From contig NZ_MQTZ01000003.1 of NCBI RefSeq assembly GCF_001939115.1, positions 1 to 64,000 on the forward strand: a stretch of DNA of 64,000 nt, given 5' to 3'. The translations under genes were made by a program, and so were the position numbers. The notes below the pieces were generated by a model. The model saw nothing but the letters and a program-made list of their open reading frames with translations, made no database searches and had not been told where the DNA came from. Origin of the DNA: Leptolyngbya sp. 'hensonii'. GTDB taxonomy: Bacteria > Cyanobacteriota > Cyanobacteriia > GCF-001939115. This document shows, in pieces, positions 20,103 to 29,398 of the stretch (positions are counted from its first letter, which is position 1; every line of letters starts with the position of its first letter).

Positions 20103-20262
20103 CTTGATCAATCTTGGCTTTGATCAATCTTGGCTTTGATCAATCTTGGCTTTGATCAATCTTGGCTTTGATCAATCTTGGCTTTGATCAATCTTGGCTT
20201 TGATCAATCTTGGCTTTGATCAATCTTGGCTTTGATCAATCTTGGCCTTGATCAGCCTTGGG
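20103..20262. repeat. 16-bp tandem array between psbZ and ribH
   Basis: The unit TTTGATCAATCTTGGC is repeated eight times without change (20119-20246), with one slightly changed copy before it (20103-20118) and a degenerate one after (20247-20262). Each unit contains the self-complementary TTGATCAA. Stop codons occur in both directions and 16 is not a multiple of three, so it is not coding. It lies upstream of ribH and downstream of psbZ on the minus strand. Confidence 0.95.
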
Positions 20263-20365
20263 CTCTTCTTCTTGAAGATTTAACCGGAGCAGAAAATTCT
20301 TAAAGCTCTGCAGATTGTTGGGAGGAAATGGCTCCGCCACAACACTGCAGAAGCCGCAGAGTTAA

Positions 20366-20557
20366 TCAGGCAACCAGGTAGTTCAGTAAACCAACCAGAA
20401 TAACCAGAGCTGCCCATACACCAGAACCCAGGAAAAGCAGCCGTTTCGACTGATCCCAGTTCTGGGGTGATGCGTAAGCCACCGGCACGCCTACAACCAT
20501 AACAAAAGACACAAGCACTAAAGCAATCAAAGCAAGCTTGAAAATAAAGTCAAACAT
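20366..20557 (-). CDS. psbZ: photosystem II protein PsbZ (Ycf9)
   Basis: A 63-residue thylakoid membrane protein with two transmembrane helices, near the CP43 side of photosystem II, where it stabilises supercomplexes. The family's central signature is clear: [48 protein letters not shown] lies before the ATG. It is transcribed alone, ahead of the 16-bp repeat array and ribH. Confidence 0.96.
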   Translation of the reverse strand: MFDFIFKLALIALVLVSFVMVVGVPVAYASPQNWDQSKRLLFLGSGVWAALVILVGLLNYLVA

Positions 20558-20749
20558 TGTTTTCTCCCAAGACAGCAGTCAGGAATGCAGTCAAGCATTT
20601 CTAAATGATCCCTGACTAGTACGCTACCAGAAATCAGCCCATTTTCTTTAACGGGGTTGAGAAAACTTTTGAACTCTATTTGAACGCTAAGTACTATGGC
20701 CCTTAATGCCTCGATCGAAGCAGTTACTATTGACCTAATGCAATTTCAG

Positions 20750-20818
20750 TCACCCTCCCTCACGCCCGAGCAGACCCACCCCGGCCCTGCGGGTCACCCC
20801 TCCCAAGAGGGGATTTAA
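20750..20818. repeat. interspersed GC-rich repeat fragment
   Basis: The word CCCTCCCTCACGCCC followed by CAGACCCACCCC also occurs in the repeat region at 54715-54795. A short hairpin (CCCCTCCCAAGAGGGG) closes the copy just before the start of the tRNA nucleotidyltransferase gene. This looks like a degenerate member of a dispersed intergenic family. Confidence 0.55.
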
Positions 20819-20833
20819 AGCGAGTCTCCACCC

Positions 20834-23200
20834 ATGCACCTGATTCTCTGCCCGATCGCTGCTAACTTCGATGCTCTGGGAGCCGCGATCGGATTGCGGT
20901 TACTGCAACCGGAGGCTCGGATTCTACTGACTGGTGACGTACTGCCTGCGGTTCAGACCTGGTTGACCCAATCCTGGCTGGCCCAGGATCTGATGACCCC
21001 TCACCAGATCAAACCGGAGGCCATCCAGACCCTGACGATCGTCAATACCCAACGCTGCGATCGACTGGGACAGGCGGCACAATGGCTGAATCTCCCCCAG
21101 ATTGAGGTCATTCTCTACGACCATGCCCCGGACCCAGAGGGAACCCTGGTTGCGACCAAATCTTACCTGGAGCCGGTAGGAGCCACTACCACCCTGGTGG
21201 CGGAACAGGTGCAAATCCAGCCAGTTCCGATCGTGGCTGCCACAGCAACCCTCATGGCTCTGGGCCTTCATAGTGAAACGGCATCCCTGACATCTGCTAC
21301 AACCACCCCCAGAGATAGCATGGCCCTGGCCTGGTTGATGAATCAGGGGGCCAATCCGATCGAAATTGGGCGCTACCTGACCCCCCAGCCCATCCTGCCC
21401 ACAGCCCGGGAGCTGATGTCTTCCCCGGTGCGGACGGTGCGCCCAGAGACCACGATCGCTGAAGCCCAGCGGATTCTGTTGCGGTATGGCCATTCGGGCC
21501 TCTCGGTCGTAGATTCAGCAGGCCAGCTCGTTGGGCTGATCTCCCGGCGGGACATTGACATTGCCCTGCATCATCACTTCGGTCAGGCTCCAGTCAAAGC
21601 TTACATGACCACCAACCTGAAAACGATTAACCCTGACACCCGATTGCCAGAGATTGAATTCCTGATGGTGACCTACGATATTGGTCGGCTCCCAGTGCTG
21701 GAGCAGGGGCAACTGGTGGGCATTGTCACCCGAACGGATGTCCTGCGGCAACTCTACTGGATGCAGGTTCAGGGCGATGGGCGCGAGGCTGGGGGGGGTG
21801 CCTCCGATCTTCACTGTCCCTTGCCGATCGCCCGACTGAACCAGGCCCTGATTCCTGAACTCTGGGCTATTCTGGATCTGGCGGCTCGCGAGGCAGAGCG
21901 TCAGGGCTGGCATCTCTATCTGGTAGGGGGTGGGGTTCGAGACACGCTGATGTCAGGACCAGGAGAACCTTTGGCCCTGACCGATATTGATCTGGTGGTG
22001 GATAGCTTCCATCAACCAGTGGGGCAGGGCGCAGGGGTGGTGCTGGCCCAAACCTTGCTGCAGTTCCATCCGGACGCTCGCCTCCAGATCCATGGTCAGT
22101 TTCAAACTGCTGCCCTGCTCTGGCATCACCATCCAGTCCTCGATTCTCTCTGGGTGGATATCGCCACGGCCCGGACAGAGTTCTACCCCTACCCGGCAGC
22201 GAACCCGGAAGTGGAAGCCAGTTCCATTCAGCAAGATCTGTACCGGCGAGACTTTACCATCAACGCCATGGCCCTCCGGTTGACCGAGCCAGGAGCCGGA
22301 CAGTTACTGGATTTCTTCGGCGGTTGGCTGGATCTGCAGATGGGGCAGATTCGGGTGCTCCATGCCAATAGCTTTATCGAGGATCCGACCCGGATGTATC
22401 GAGCCGTGCGGTTCGCCGTCAAACTGGAATTTGAGATTGAACCCCAAACAGAGCGGTATATCCGCTATGCGATCGCCACCGGGGTTTACGATCGCATCCA
22501 GGGAGAACAGAGTCGGGCTCCGGCGTTACAGACCCGACTAAAATCTGAGCTGAAGTACATCCTGCAAGCTCCTTACTGGCAACCTGCCCTGCGCCTTCTG
22601 GATCATCTGGAGGCCCTCCGCTGTCTGCATCCCACCCTGCAGTTGGATAAGGTCCTGTGGCGGCAGCTCCGGTTGGCGGGTCACCTGCTCTGGCGATTTG
22701 ACCCCCAGCAGAAACGATGGATCCACTGGCAGATGCTCCTGGAAGTGCTACTGGCCCATCTACCCCCAGAGACCCGGGGGCCAGTGGCTACCAATCTCCA
22801 ACTCCCAACGGATAGTATTACCCGCCTCACCCACCTGGCCCAGATTGAGGCAGAACTGGCAGAACAATTCCTGAGTTTGGGTCGAGGCGCTGCCACAACA
22901 TTTCCGCGTCCCAGTCAGATGGTTCAGATCTTCCGCCCCTATGATGAATCCACCCTCTGCCTGGTGGCCATCCGCAGTACCCGTCCCCTGCGACGGCAAA
23001 TTGGGCTGTTTTTAAGCCGCTGGTCCCAGACCCGATCGCCCCTGGATGGCCATGCTCTGAAGCGATTGGGTTACAAGCCTGGTCAACGCTTTAAAACAAT
23101 TCTGGAAGATCTGACCATCGCTTTCCTAGATGGGGTGATCCAGGATCAACCCACCGCTGAAGCTTACCTGGTCGAGCATTATCCCCTACCCCCAGAGTGA
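20834..23200 (+). CDS. CBS-domain tRNA nucleotidyltransferase/poly(A) polymerase-family protein
   Basis: A 788-residue fusion. Residues 1-180 resemble a DHH phosphoesterase, but key residues are altered (CPIAANFDALGAA; YDHAPDP, with DHA for DHH). About 190-300 is a CBS pair (MSSPVRTVRPETTIAEA...; YMTTNLKTINPDTRLPE). About 350 onwards is a class II nucleotidyltransferase: LYLVGGGVRD, the DID acidic pair, RRDFTINAMAL and DPTRMYRAVRFAVKLEFEIEPQT. Cyanobacteria such as Synechocystis are known to split CCA addition between CC- and A-adding enzymes; fusions of this layout are usually one of that pair. I cannot say which. Acts on tRNA 3' ends in the cytoplasm. Confidence 0.88.
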   Translation: MHLILCPIAANFDALGAAIGLRLLQPEARILLTGDVLPAVQTWLTQSWLAQDLMTPHQIKPEAIQTLTIVNTQRCDRLGQAAQWLNLPQIEVILYDHAPDPEGTLVATKSYLEPVGATTTLVAEQVQIQPVPIVAATATLMALGLHSETASLTSATTTPRDSMALAWLMNQGANPIEIGRYLTPQPILPTARELMSSPVRTVRPETTIAEAQRILLRYGHSGLSVVDSAGQLVGLISRRDIDIALHHHFGQAPVKAYMTTNLKTINPDTRLPEIEFLMVTYDIGRLPVLEQGQLVGIVTRTDVLRQLYWMQVQGDGREAGGGASDLHCPLPIARLNQALIPELWAILDLAAREAERQGWHLYLVGGGVRDTLMSGPGEPLALTDIDLVVDSFHQPVGQGAGVVLAQTLLQFHPDARLQIHGQFQTAALLWHHHPVLDSLWVDIATARTEFYPYPAANPEVEASSIQQDLYRRDFTINAMALRLTEPGAGQLLDFFGGWLDLQMGQIRVLHANSFIEDPTRMYRAVRFAVKLEFEIEPQTERYIRYAIATGVYDRIQGEQSRAPALQTRLKSELKYILQAPYWQPALRLLDHLEALRCLHPTLQLDKVLWRQLRLAGHLLWRFDPQQKRWIHWQMLLEVLLAHLPPETRGPVATNLQLPTDSITRLTHLAQIEAELAEQFLSLGRGAATTFPRPSQMVQIFRPYDESTLCLVAIRSTRPLRRQIGLFLSRWSQTRSPLDGHALKRLGYKPGQRFKTILEDLTIAFLDGVIQDQPTAEAYLVEHYPLPPE

Positions 23201-23246
23201 CCTAGTCGGACCCCTGTACAATAAATTAGGCAAACCAGGCAATGGC

Positions 23247-24500
23247 ATGGATTTTATGAGCTTAGAAGCCGGTAAGGTCTTACAGAGTGGCAAATATATC
23301 CTGGGGCCAATGCTAGCTCAGGGAGATTACAGCGCAACCTACCGGGCCACTCAGGTAGAAGGAAACCAACCTGTAATCCTGACAGCTCTGAACGATCGCC
23401 TGCGGCGTCATCCCAACTTCGCCCAGTTTCAGAAACTATTTTTTGCGGAGGCCCGCTGTGTAGGCCGCTGCCATCATCCCAACCTGGTCAGAATTCTGGA
23501 CTTTTTTGAACAGGATCAGGGGTCTTTTATGGTGTCCGAATACATCCCTGGTCAAACCCTGATGGCGATCGTGCAGGCCACAGGCCCCTTCTCAGAAGCC
23601 AGAGCCATCCACTATATCCGACAGGTCGGGATGGCCTTAACGGTGGTACACCAGAATGGCATGCTCCATCGAGACATTACCCCTCAAAACCTGATCCGGC
23701 GACAACCGGAAGATCGGGTTGTGCTGGTCAACTTTGGGGTGGCCCGAGAAGCAGCCCTGGAGATCCTGAAAAGTCGAGAAAGCTCCTTCCTGGCCGGTTA
23801 TGCCCCACCAGAACAGTATGATCTAAGCGTGAAGCGGACGATTTCAGCCGATCTCTACGCCCTGGCAGCAACCCTGTACACGCTGGTAACCGGGCAGGTT
23901 CCGATCGCCGCTCCTCTGCGCGATCGGGTTCCCCTGCCAGACCTACAGCAATTCAGTCGTGATTTCAGCCCTCCTCTGATGGCAGCCATTCAACAGGGGA
24001 TGGCCCTGGACGCAGGCCAGCGCCCTTCCTCTGTTGAGGCCTGGCTGGCGCTCCTACCCCAGACGATCTCTCCCCCGCAGGAAGCAGCCCCAAAAACTGG
24101 CACCTACCCTTGGCTGGCAGCCAGCCCTGGTTTCCATCTGGCTGGGCAACCAGCAGTTCCCTTGTCCCCTCCTATCCCCTCCGCCTCAATCGAAGCAACA
24201 ACGGCGACTCAACTGCCACCAGAGCTAGTTGCAGTGCAAACACCGATTGCTACCCCCACCCCCATAGTCTCCAAGTCTGCTCCAGAACCTGCTCCAAAAC
24301 GTTGGTTCCCCCAGGCTCTTCTGCTCAGCTCGGTGATTTCTATTTTGCTAGGGATGGGAGTCGGTCTAGCGATTCGGTTTGGCTGGTTGGGTTCCCGCAG
24401 CAATCTGCTCAACGCAGAGCAAACCTTTCCCCCGCTTAAAGACATGCCCTTAGGGGCTCAGGTGAAACCGGCCTCCCCCCCAGACAAAAGTTCCCCCTGA
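23247..24500 (+). CDS. Ser/Thr protein kinase-like protein, probable pseudokinase, membrane-anchored
   Basis: A 417-residue protein: kinase-like domain (about 15-275), a proline-rich linker, one transmembrane helix (about 352-375) and a short tail. The fold is clear (HRDITPQNLI at 141-150, GYAPPEQY, ADLYALAATLYTLVTGQVPI). However, the glycine loop is AQGDYSATY, the ATP-binding lysine is replaced (PVILTALND, Thr45 at the usual position), the lysine of HRDxKPxN is Thr145, and DFG is NFG (Asn162). Only the HRD Asp143 remains. I expect weak or no phosphotransfer and a scaffold or sensor role. It precedes a DUF6825-like protein, an ABC1 kinase and a PP2C gene on the same strand. Confidence 0.85.
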   Translation: MDFMSLEAGKVLQSGKYILGPMLAQGDYSATYRATQVEGNQPVILTALNDRLRRHPNFAQFQKLFFAEARCVGRCHHPNLVRILDFFEQDQGSFMVSEYIPGQTLMAIVQATGPFSEARAIHYIRQVGMALTVVHQNGMLHRDITPQNLIRRQPEDRVVLVNFGVAREAALEILKSRESSFLAGYAPPEQYDLSVKRTISADLYALAATLYTLVTGQVPIAAPLRDRVPLPDLQQFSRDFSPPLMAAIQQGMALDAGQRPSSVEAWLALLPQTISPPQEAAPKTGTYPWLAASPGFHLAGQPAVPLSPPIPSASIEATTATQLPPELVAVQTPIATPTPIVSKSAPEPAPKRWFPQALLLSSVISILLGMGVGLAIRFGWLGSRSNLLNAEQTFPPLKDMPLGAQVKPASPPDKSSP

Positions 24501-24550
24501 AGATTGGGAGGTTAATGGTTTCCGCAGAAACATCCTTTGGGTAAGCAAGT

Positions 24551-24556
24551 TATAAT
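24551..24556 (+). promoter_or_regulatory. possible -10 box (TATAAT)
   Basis: A perfect TATAAT lies 27 bases before the preferred start of the 24583 gene. No good -35 box is visible at 16-18 bases upstream, so this is only a likely promoter element. Confidence 0.4.
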
Positions 24557-24582
24557 TTTTGCGGACGCATGTGAAGTTTTTT

Positions 24583-24927
24583 ATGAGTAATCCTCTGGTT
24601 CATGCTTTTTTCCTCGGTAGGGCCGTCGCTGAAGTGCTCAGTGAGCAACTGGAGTATGCTCTGACTAATGCTCTAAGTGATTTGGGTAAATTTGATGCGG
24701 AACAGCGTGAGCGGATCCGACAGTTCACAGAAGAGGTTCTGGAGCGAGCCAGACGGGAAGAAGAAGCGGCGATGCAATCCCGCCCAACCACCGGTCAAGG
24801 TGCTACTGGCTTCACAACTGCAGCCGGGTTTCAATCTGGAGATCTGCAGGCCACGATCGATGATCTGCGGGCTGAGATCGCCCGCTTACGCTCCGAACTC
24901 CAGCGCTACCGTAATCGGACGCCTTAA
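24583..24927 (+). CDS. small conserved cyanobacterial protein (DUF6825-like)
   Basis: A 114-residue soluble protein: MSNPLVHAFFLGRAVAEVLSEQLEYALTNAL region, a charged helical stretch (FDAEQRERIRQFTEEVLERARREEEAA), a flexible middle, then a C-terminal coiled coil (LQATIDDLRAEIARLRSELQRY). The N-terminal pattern matches my memory of DUF6825, found in cyanobacteria and plastid-bearing plants; function unknown. An in-frame ATG eight codons upstream is possible, but MSNPLV is the usual start. Confidence 0.75.
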   Translation: MSNPLVHAFFLGRAVAEVLSEQLEYALTNALSDLGKFDAEQRERIRQFTEEVLERARREEEAAMQSRPTTGQGATGFTTAAGFQSGDLQATIDDLRAEIARLRSELQRYRNRTP

Positions 24928-25007
24928 CTTGAGGTTCAACCCTCCCCATTAAGCTCTGGTAGCCCGCTTTCAAATCTTTAATTTACCTGCATCGGTCAAA
25001 ACCCCGC

Positions 25008-26771
25008 GTGTCTGTTCTTCCTAATGATTCTCTCAAACTTCAACGTCCTGCAGAGTCTGGTCCTTACCGGAACGATCGCTCTGTAGAAAAAACCTATATT
25101 GATAAAACCTATCGCTGGAACCGGGAACGGTATTCTCGCAGACGGCGGACCTTTGACATCTGGTCTTTTGTCCTCCAGTTACTGGCTTCCAGTTGGTTGA
25201 ATGGGAAAACCTGGAGTTATCTGGGAGGCAAGACTCCAGCCAGGGCTGCCGCTCGACGTCGGGCCCAAGCCAGTTGGATTCGAGAGTCCATCCTAGAATT
25301 AGGGCCAACTTTCATTAAGGTTGGGCAGCTCTTTTCGACCAGGGCCGATATTCTACCGGTCGAATATGTGGAAGAGCTGGCCAAACTGCAGGATAAGGTT
25401 CCAGCCTTCAGCTACGAGCAGGTCGAAAAAATTATCCTCCAGGATTCAGGCAAGCCAGTTCATGAGCTATACCGTAGCTTTGACCCTATTCCCCTGGCTG
25501 CAGCCAGTTTAGGCCAGGTTCACAAAGCCCAACTTCACTCCGACGAGGAAGTGGTGGTGAAAGTCCAGCGCCCTGGGTTGAAACAACTCTTTGAAATCGA
25601 TCTGGCCATTCTTAAAAGCATTGCTTATTATTTCCAAAACAATCCCCCAGACTGGGCCCAAGGAATTGATTGGTTGGGAATTTATGAAGAGTGCTATAAG
25701 ATCCTCTACGAGGAAATTGACTACCTGATGGAAGGCCAGAACGCTGATCTCTTTCGGCGTAACTTTCGGGCTTTCAATTGGGCTCGAATTCCCCGGGTCT
25801 ATTGGCGATACACATTCCCCCGGGTTCTCACCCTGGAGTATGTGCCCGGGATCAAGATCAGCCATTACGAAGCCCTTGATGCTGCGGGCATTGATCGCAA
25901 ACTGATGGCTAATCGGGGAGCAGAAGCCTATCTTCGGCAATTACTGAATGATGGCTTCTTCCATGCCGATCCCCACCCCGGTAATATTGCGGTTAGCCCT
26001 GAAGGGGAGTTAATTTTCTACGATTTCGGCATGATGGGCAGAATTAAGCCCATTACGCGGGAAAAATTGATGGATACGCTGTTTGGCATTGCTCAAAAGG
26101 ATGCCGAGCGGGTCATGAACTCCCTGACCGAACTGGGAGCCCTGGCCGAAGTGGAAGATATGGGTCCGGTGCGCCGTTCGATCCAGTACATGCTGGATAA
26201 CTTCATGGACCGTCCCTTTGAGGATCAGTCCGTCGATGCCATCATTGATGATCTCTATGAAGTTGCCTACGGTCGCCCCTTTCGTTTTCCGGCTACGTTC
26301 ACGTTTGTCATGCGGGCTTTCTCAACCTTACAAAGTGTGGGGAAGGGTCTGGATCCGGAATTTAACTTCATGGAGGTTGCAAAACCCTTTGCAATGGAAA
26401 TTATGACCAACGGTAACTCTTCCGAAGACAACAGTTTGTTTGGTGAACTCAGTCGTCAGGCCGTCCAGGTTGGGAGTACAGCCCTGGGATTACCCAGGCG
26501 GATTGAGGATACCCTCGACAAGCTGGAACGCGGGGATTTGCGGGTCCGGGTTCGATCGACGGAAACCGATCGACTGATTCGTCGCCTTAGTAGCGTTAAC
26601 ATGGGAACCAACTATACTTTATTAATCGGTGCTTTTACGCTGTCAGCCACAATTCTGTTGGTCAACCATTATTGGTGGCTAGCTTTGGTTGTCGCCCTAG
26701 CAGCAGCACTCGTTGCAGTTGCCTTAATTCGATTGCTCATCCGCCTCGATCGGTTTGAGCGTATGATGTGA
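25008..26771 (+). CDS. ABC1/UbiB-family atypical kinase
   Basis: A 587-residue ABC1K protein. Motifs: KVGQLFSTRADILP (KxGQ signature), AAASLGQVHKAQL (A-rich loop), VVVKVQRPG (lysine), DGFFHADPHPGNIAV (catalytic loop) and YDFGMMGR (metal site), followed by two C-terminal hydrophobic segments (about 528-580). Members support quinone or isoprenoid-lipid synthesis and homeostasis; in cyanobacteria and plastids they associate with plastoquinone/tocopherol metabolism. Starts at GTG. All catalytic residues are present, unlike the kinase-like gene two positions upstream. Confidence 0.92.
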   Translation: MSVLPNDSLKLQRPAESGPYRNDRSVEKTYIDKTYRWNRERYSRRRRTFDIWSFVLQLLASSWLNGKTWSYLGGKTPARAAARRRAQASWIRESILELGPTFIKVGQLFSTRADILPVEYVEELAKLQDKVPAFSYEQVEKIILQDSGKPVHELYRSFDPIPLAAASLGQVHKAQLHSDEEVVVKVQRPGLKQLFEIDLAILKSIAYYFQNNPPDWAQGIDWLGIYEECYKILYEEIDYLMEGQNADLFRRNFRAFNWARIPRVYWRYTFPRVLTLEYVPGIKISHYEALDAAGIDRKLMANRGAEAYLRQLLNDGFFHADPHPGNIAVSPEGELIFYDFGMMGRIKPITREKLMDTLFGIAQKDAERVMNSLTELGALAEVEDMGPVRRSIQYMLDNFMDRPFEDQSVDAIIDDLYEVAYGRPFRFPATFTFVMRAFSTLQSVGKGLDPEFNFMEVAKPFAMEIMTNGNSSEDNSLFGELSRQAVQVGSTALGLPRRIEDTLDKLERGDLRVRVRSTETDRLIRRLSSVNMGTNYTLLIGAFTLSATILLVNHYWWLALVVALAAALVAVALIRLLIRLDRFERMM

Positions 26772-26805
26772 TTCTTCTTAGCTACCAGATGAAAGCAGCC
26801 AGTTT

Positions 26806-27546
26806 ATGAAAAGCCTCTTCACCGGTTTGACCGATCCGGGTCTCATCCGAACCGTCAATCAGGATGCTTTCTATATAGACCAGGATGGCCGATTCTTCAT
26901 CGTTGCCGACGGAATGGGGGGGCATGCTGGCGGTCAGGAAGCAAGTCGGCTGGCAACCCAGGCGATTCAAAAGTATCTAGCGGACCATTGGGATTCTCCA
27001 CGTAATTCCCAGACCCTGCTGGAAGGGGCTCTTCTGGAAGCAAATCGAGCCATTCTACAAGATCAGCGCAAGCATCCCGAACGAGCGGATATGGGCACCA
27101 CAGCCGTCGTGGTCATTTTCAGAGATGAAAATCAGCCCTGGTGTGCCCACATTGGTGACTCTCGCCTCTATCGTCTGCGTGGCCCCAAGCTAGATCAGAT
27201 CACGGAAGATCATACCTGGGTCGCCCGGGCGATGAAACTGGGTGACCTGACCCCGGATCAAGCGAGGGTGCATCCATGGCGACATGTACTGTCCCAATGT
27301 TTGGGGCGGGAAGACCTGCGGCAAATCGATACGCAATCTTTTGATTTGCAACCGGGCGATCGCCTGCTCCTCTGCAGTGATGGCCTGACCGAAGAACTCT
27401 CTGATCCGTTGATTGCCTCCCACCTCAAATCCATCCGGGCTTGTGAAAAGGCCGCCATGGCTCTGGTCAAGGCTGCGAAAGATAAAGGTGGGCGGGACAA
27501 TATTACTGTTGTGATTGTGGTATTCGATCCGTTGATCGTGAACTAG
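26806..27546 (+). CDS. PP2C-family Ser/Thr protein phosphatase
   Basis: A metal-dependent protein phosphatase of 246 residues, complete for the bacterial PrpC/PphA type: [76 protein letters not shown] and [11 protein letters not shown]. The Asp and Gly metal-site motifs are intact. Its position after two kinase-like genes on the same strand suggests it reverses Ser/Thr phosphorylation in the same pathway, but this is inference. Confidence 0.92.
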   Translation: MKSLFTGLTDPGLIRTVNQDAFYIDQDGRFFIVADGMGGHAGGQEASRLATQAIQKYLADHWDSPRNSQTLLEGALLEANRAILQDQRKHPERADMGTTAVVVIFRDENQPWCAHIGDSRLYRLRGPKLDQITEDHTWVARAMKLGDLTPDQARVHPWRHVLSQCLGREDLRQIDTQSFDLQPGDRLLLCSDGLTEELSDPLIASHLKSIRACEKAAMALVKAAKDKGGRDNITVVIVVFDPLIVN

Positions 27547-27588
27547 ATTTTATGGATTCTCGGGTAAGTCAGGGCTTCCCGATCATGC

Positions 27589-27828
27589 ATGCCAGAGACC
27601 AGTGTTAAACCACCAGATTACACCAGTGTCTCGATCGAAGGTTACGGGGCGTTGCTGAACTTCTCTATGAAACGATTTCTGGAAGCCTTGGCAGTCCATC
27701 GGGAATCCAGCGAAATCATAGTGGTATTCAGCAACGCCCAACGAGATTGGGTCAGGCTCCCGAATGGAGGATGGATCTCTGCCAGATATATTGAATACCT
27801 GAATCAACCATTGAGCACTTCTGTATAA
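27589..27828 (+). CDS. small protein ending in an SH3b-like segment
   Basis: A 79-residue reading frame starting at ATG with no clear Shine-Dalgarno. The C-terminal part (DWVRLPNGGWISARYIEYL) looks like the last strands of a bacterial SH3 domain, where WV-L-NG-W(I/V)SA-Y(I/L) is typical. The full SH3b would need more N-terminal strands, so this may be a diverged domain or the remnant of a longer gene. Moderate support only. Confidence 0.4.
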   Translation: MPETSVKPPDYTSVSIEGYGALLNFSMKRFLEALAVHRESSEIIVVFSNAQRDWVRLPNGGWISARYIEYLNQPLSTSV

Positions 27829-27845
27829 CGCAATAAATGAACTGA

Positions 27846-28379
27846 CTATCGACGATAGAAATTACGTTTTAATCCTTTAAATTCAGAAATTTGATCTTCA
27901 AGAATAGTTTGTTCAAAATTATTACTTGCCTTCCATTCTATGCGGCTTTTTCTGTCATTTCCGATCGAGTCTTTTTCCATTAGAACATCACCCAAATATT
28001 GCCAGGTATACGATACAGGCGGCTGTACTCGGCTGTCTATAACAAGCTGGACAGAACTTGTGTTATCAGCCTGTATTGTCCAGATAATTTGAGTGCGTTT
28101 GCCAAATTCGGTCACATCAGCTTCCCAGACACCAGTTAGTTCATAGCTTTTCGGAGATTCTGATGAGGTAGGCGTAGGACTTGTCGGGGCAGGACTTGTC
28201 GGGCTACTGCTGGGCATCGGCCCACCAATATCAGGAATTTTAATTGTTCCATTTTCTATTAATTTGACAAGCGTGTTGGCTCCTATACCAATTACGACCG
28301 TCATAACGGCACCAGCTAATATCTGAAGTGCTTTCTTAAAACAACCTTCCTGATTCTGCGGATTGTTTGTGTTGGTCAT
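27846..28379 (-). CDS. membrane-anchored protein with P/S/T-rich linker, unknown function
   Basis: A 177-residue protein: polar Asn-rich start, one transmembrane helix (about 17-42), a linker of repeated PTSPAPTSPTP-like residues (about 54-75), and a C-terminal domain of about 95 residues rich in beta-strand pattern (LTGVWEADVTEFGKRTQIIWTIQADNTSSVQLVIDS...) that resembles small lipocalin-like or DUF modules with a GxW start. Lower G+C than its neighbours. No named family recognised. Confidence 0.65.
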   Translation of the reverse strand: MTNTNNPQNQEGCFKKALQILAGAVMTVVIGIGANTLVKLIENGTIKIPDIGGPMPSSSPTSPAPTSPTPTSSESPKSYELTGVWEADVTEFGKRTQIIWTIQADNTSSVQLVIDSRVQPPVSYTWQYLGDVLMEKDSIGNDRKSRIEWKASNNFEQTILEDQISEFKGLKRNFYRR

Positions 28380-28486
28380 ACCTGCCGTAATATCTATCTG
28401 GAAATTCTGACTGAGGGAGACCCACTGACTTTAAATAATATAAATTTCCACTACGATATCCGATAGGTTTATTCAGGCAGTCAAGC

Positions 28487-29398
28487 ATGTCAAAACCCTA
28501 TCCGAGAGATATGGTCGGTTACGGAGGCCAGACCCCTCACCCTCAGTGGCCAGGACAGGCCCGCATCGCCGTCCAGTTTGTGATCAACTATGAAGAAGGG
28601 GGCGAGAGCTCGATTTTACATGGGGATGACGCCTCAGAAACGTTTCTTTCTGAAATCGTTGGTGCGACGCCTCTGCAGGGATTGCGCCACATGAACATGG
28701 AGTCCATCTACGAGTATGGTAGTCGGGCCGGATTCTGGAGATTGCATCGCATTTTCACCGATCGGGGTATCCCGGTTACCGTCTATGGCATCGCCATGGC
28801 CCTCGATCGCAATCCGGAAGCCGTGGCTGCCATGCTGGAGGCCGAGTGGGAAATCGCCAGCCACGGCTACCGCTGGATCGACTACAAGTATTTCTCAGAA
28901 GAGACTGAGCGGGAACATCTGGAGCAAGCGATCGCCCTCCACACCCAGGTCACGGGCAGCCGTCCCCTGGGCTGGTATACAGGGCGCACCAGTCCCCACA
29001 CCCGGCGGCTGGTAGTGGAGGCCGGGGGCTTCCTCTACGATGCCGACAGCTACGCCGATGACCTGCCCTACTGGGTGCATGACTACGGCAGCCCCCATCT
29101 GGTGATTCCCTATACCCTAGACAACAATGACATGCGCTTCGCCACCAACCAGGGCTTTAACTCTGGTGATCAGTTCTTTGCTTACCTGCAGGATGCCTTC
29201 GATGTCCTGTACGAGGAAGGGGCCACGGCTCCCAAGATGATGAGTGTGGGATTGCACTGCCGCTTAGTCGGGCGGCCTGGTCGGGCGGCGGCTCTGATCC
29301 GCTTTTTAGACTATATCAGGGGCCACGATCGGGTCTGGTGCTGCCGCCGTATCGACATTGCCCGTCACTGGCATGCCCATCATCGACCGCCAGCATAG
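28487..29398 (+). CDS. puuE: allantoinase PuuE (polysaccharide-deacetylase fold)
   Basis: Hydrolyses allantoin to allantoate, metal-independently in the characterised PuuE. The 303-residue sequence shows PuuE hallmarks: YPRDMVGYGGQTPHPQWPG, FVINYEEGGE, STY-like MNMESIYEYGSRAGFWRL, EIASHGYRWIDY, GWYTGRTSPHTRRL, YDADSYADDLPYW and SVGLHCRLVGRPGR. It is convergent with allC and shares 19 bases with it at the 3' ends. Together with allC and uraD it forms a partial uric-acid degradation route. Confidence 0.92.
   Translation: MSKPYPRDMVGYGGQTPHPQWPGQARIAVQFVINYEEGGESSILHGDDASETFLSEIVGATPLQGLRHMNMESIYEYGSRAGFWRLHRIFTDRGIPVTVYGIAMALDRNPEAVAAMLEAEWEIASHGYRWIDYKYFSEETEREHLEQAIALHTQVTGSRPLGWYTGRTSPHTRRLVVEAGGFLYDADSYADDLPYWVHDYGSPHLVIPYTLDNNDMRFATNQGFNSGDQFFAYLQDAFDVLYEEGATAPKMMSVGLHCRLVGRPGRAAALIRFLDYIRGHDRVWCCRRIDIARHWHAHHRPPA

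Noticed and set aside
20103-20262. CRISPR array
   Set aside because: The 16-bp units follow each other directly with no spacers, and no cas genes are present.
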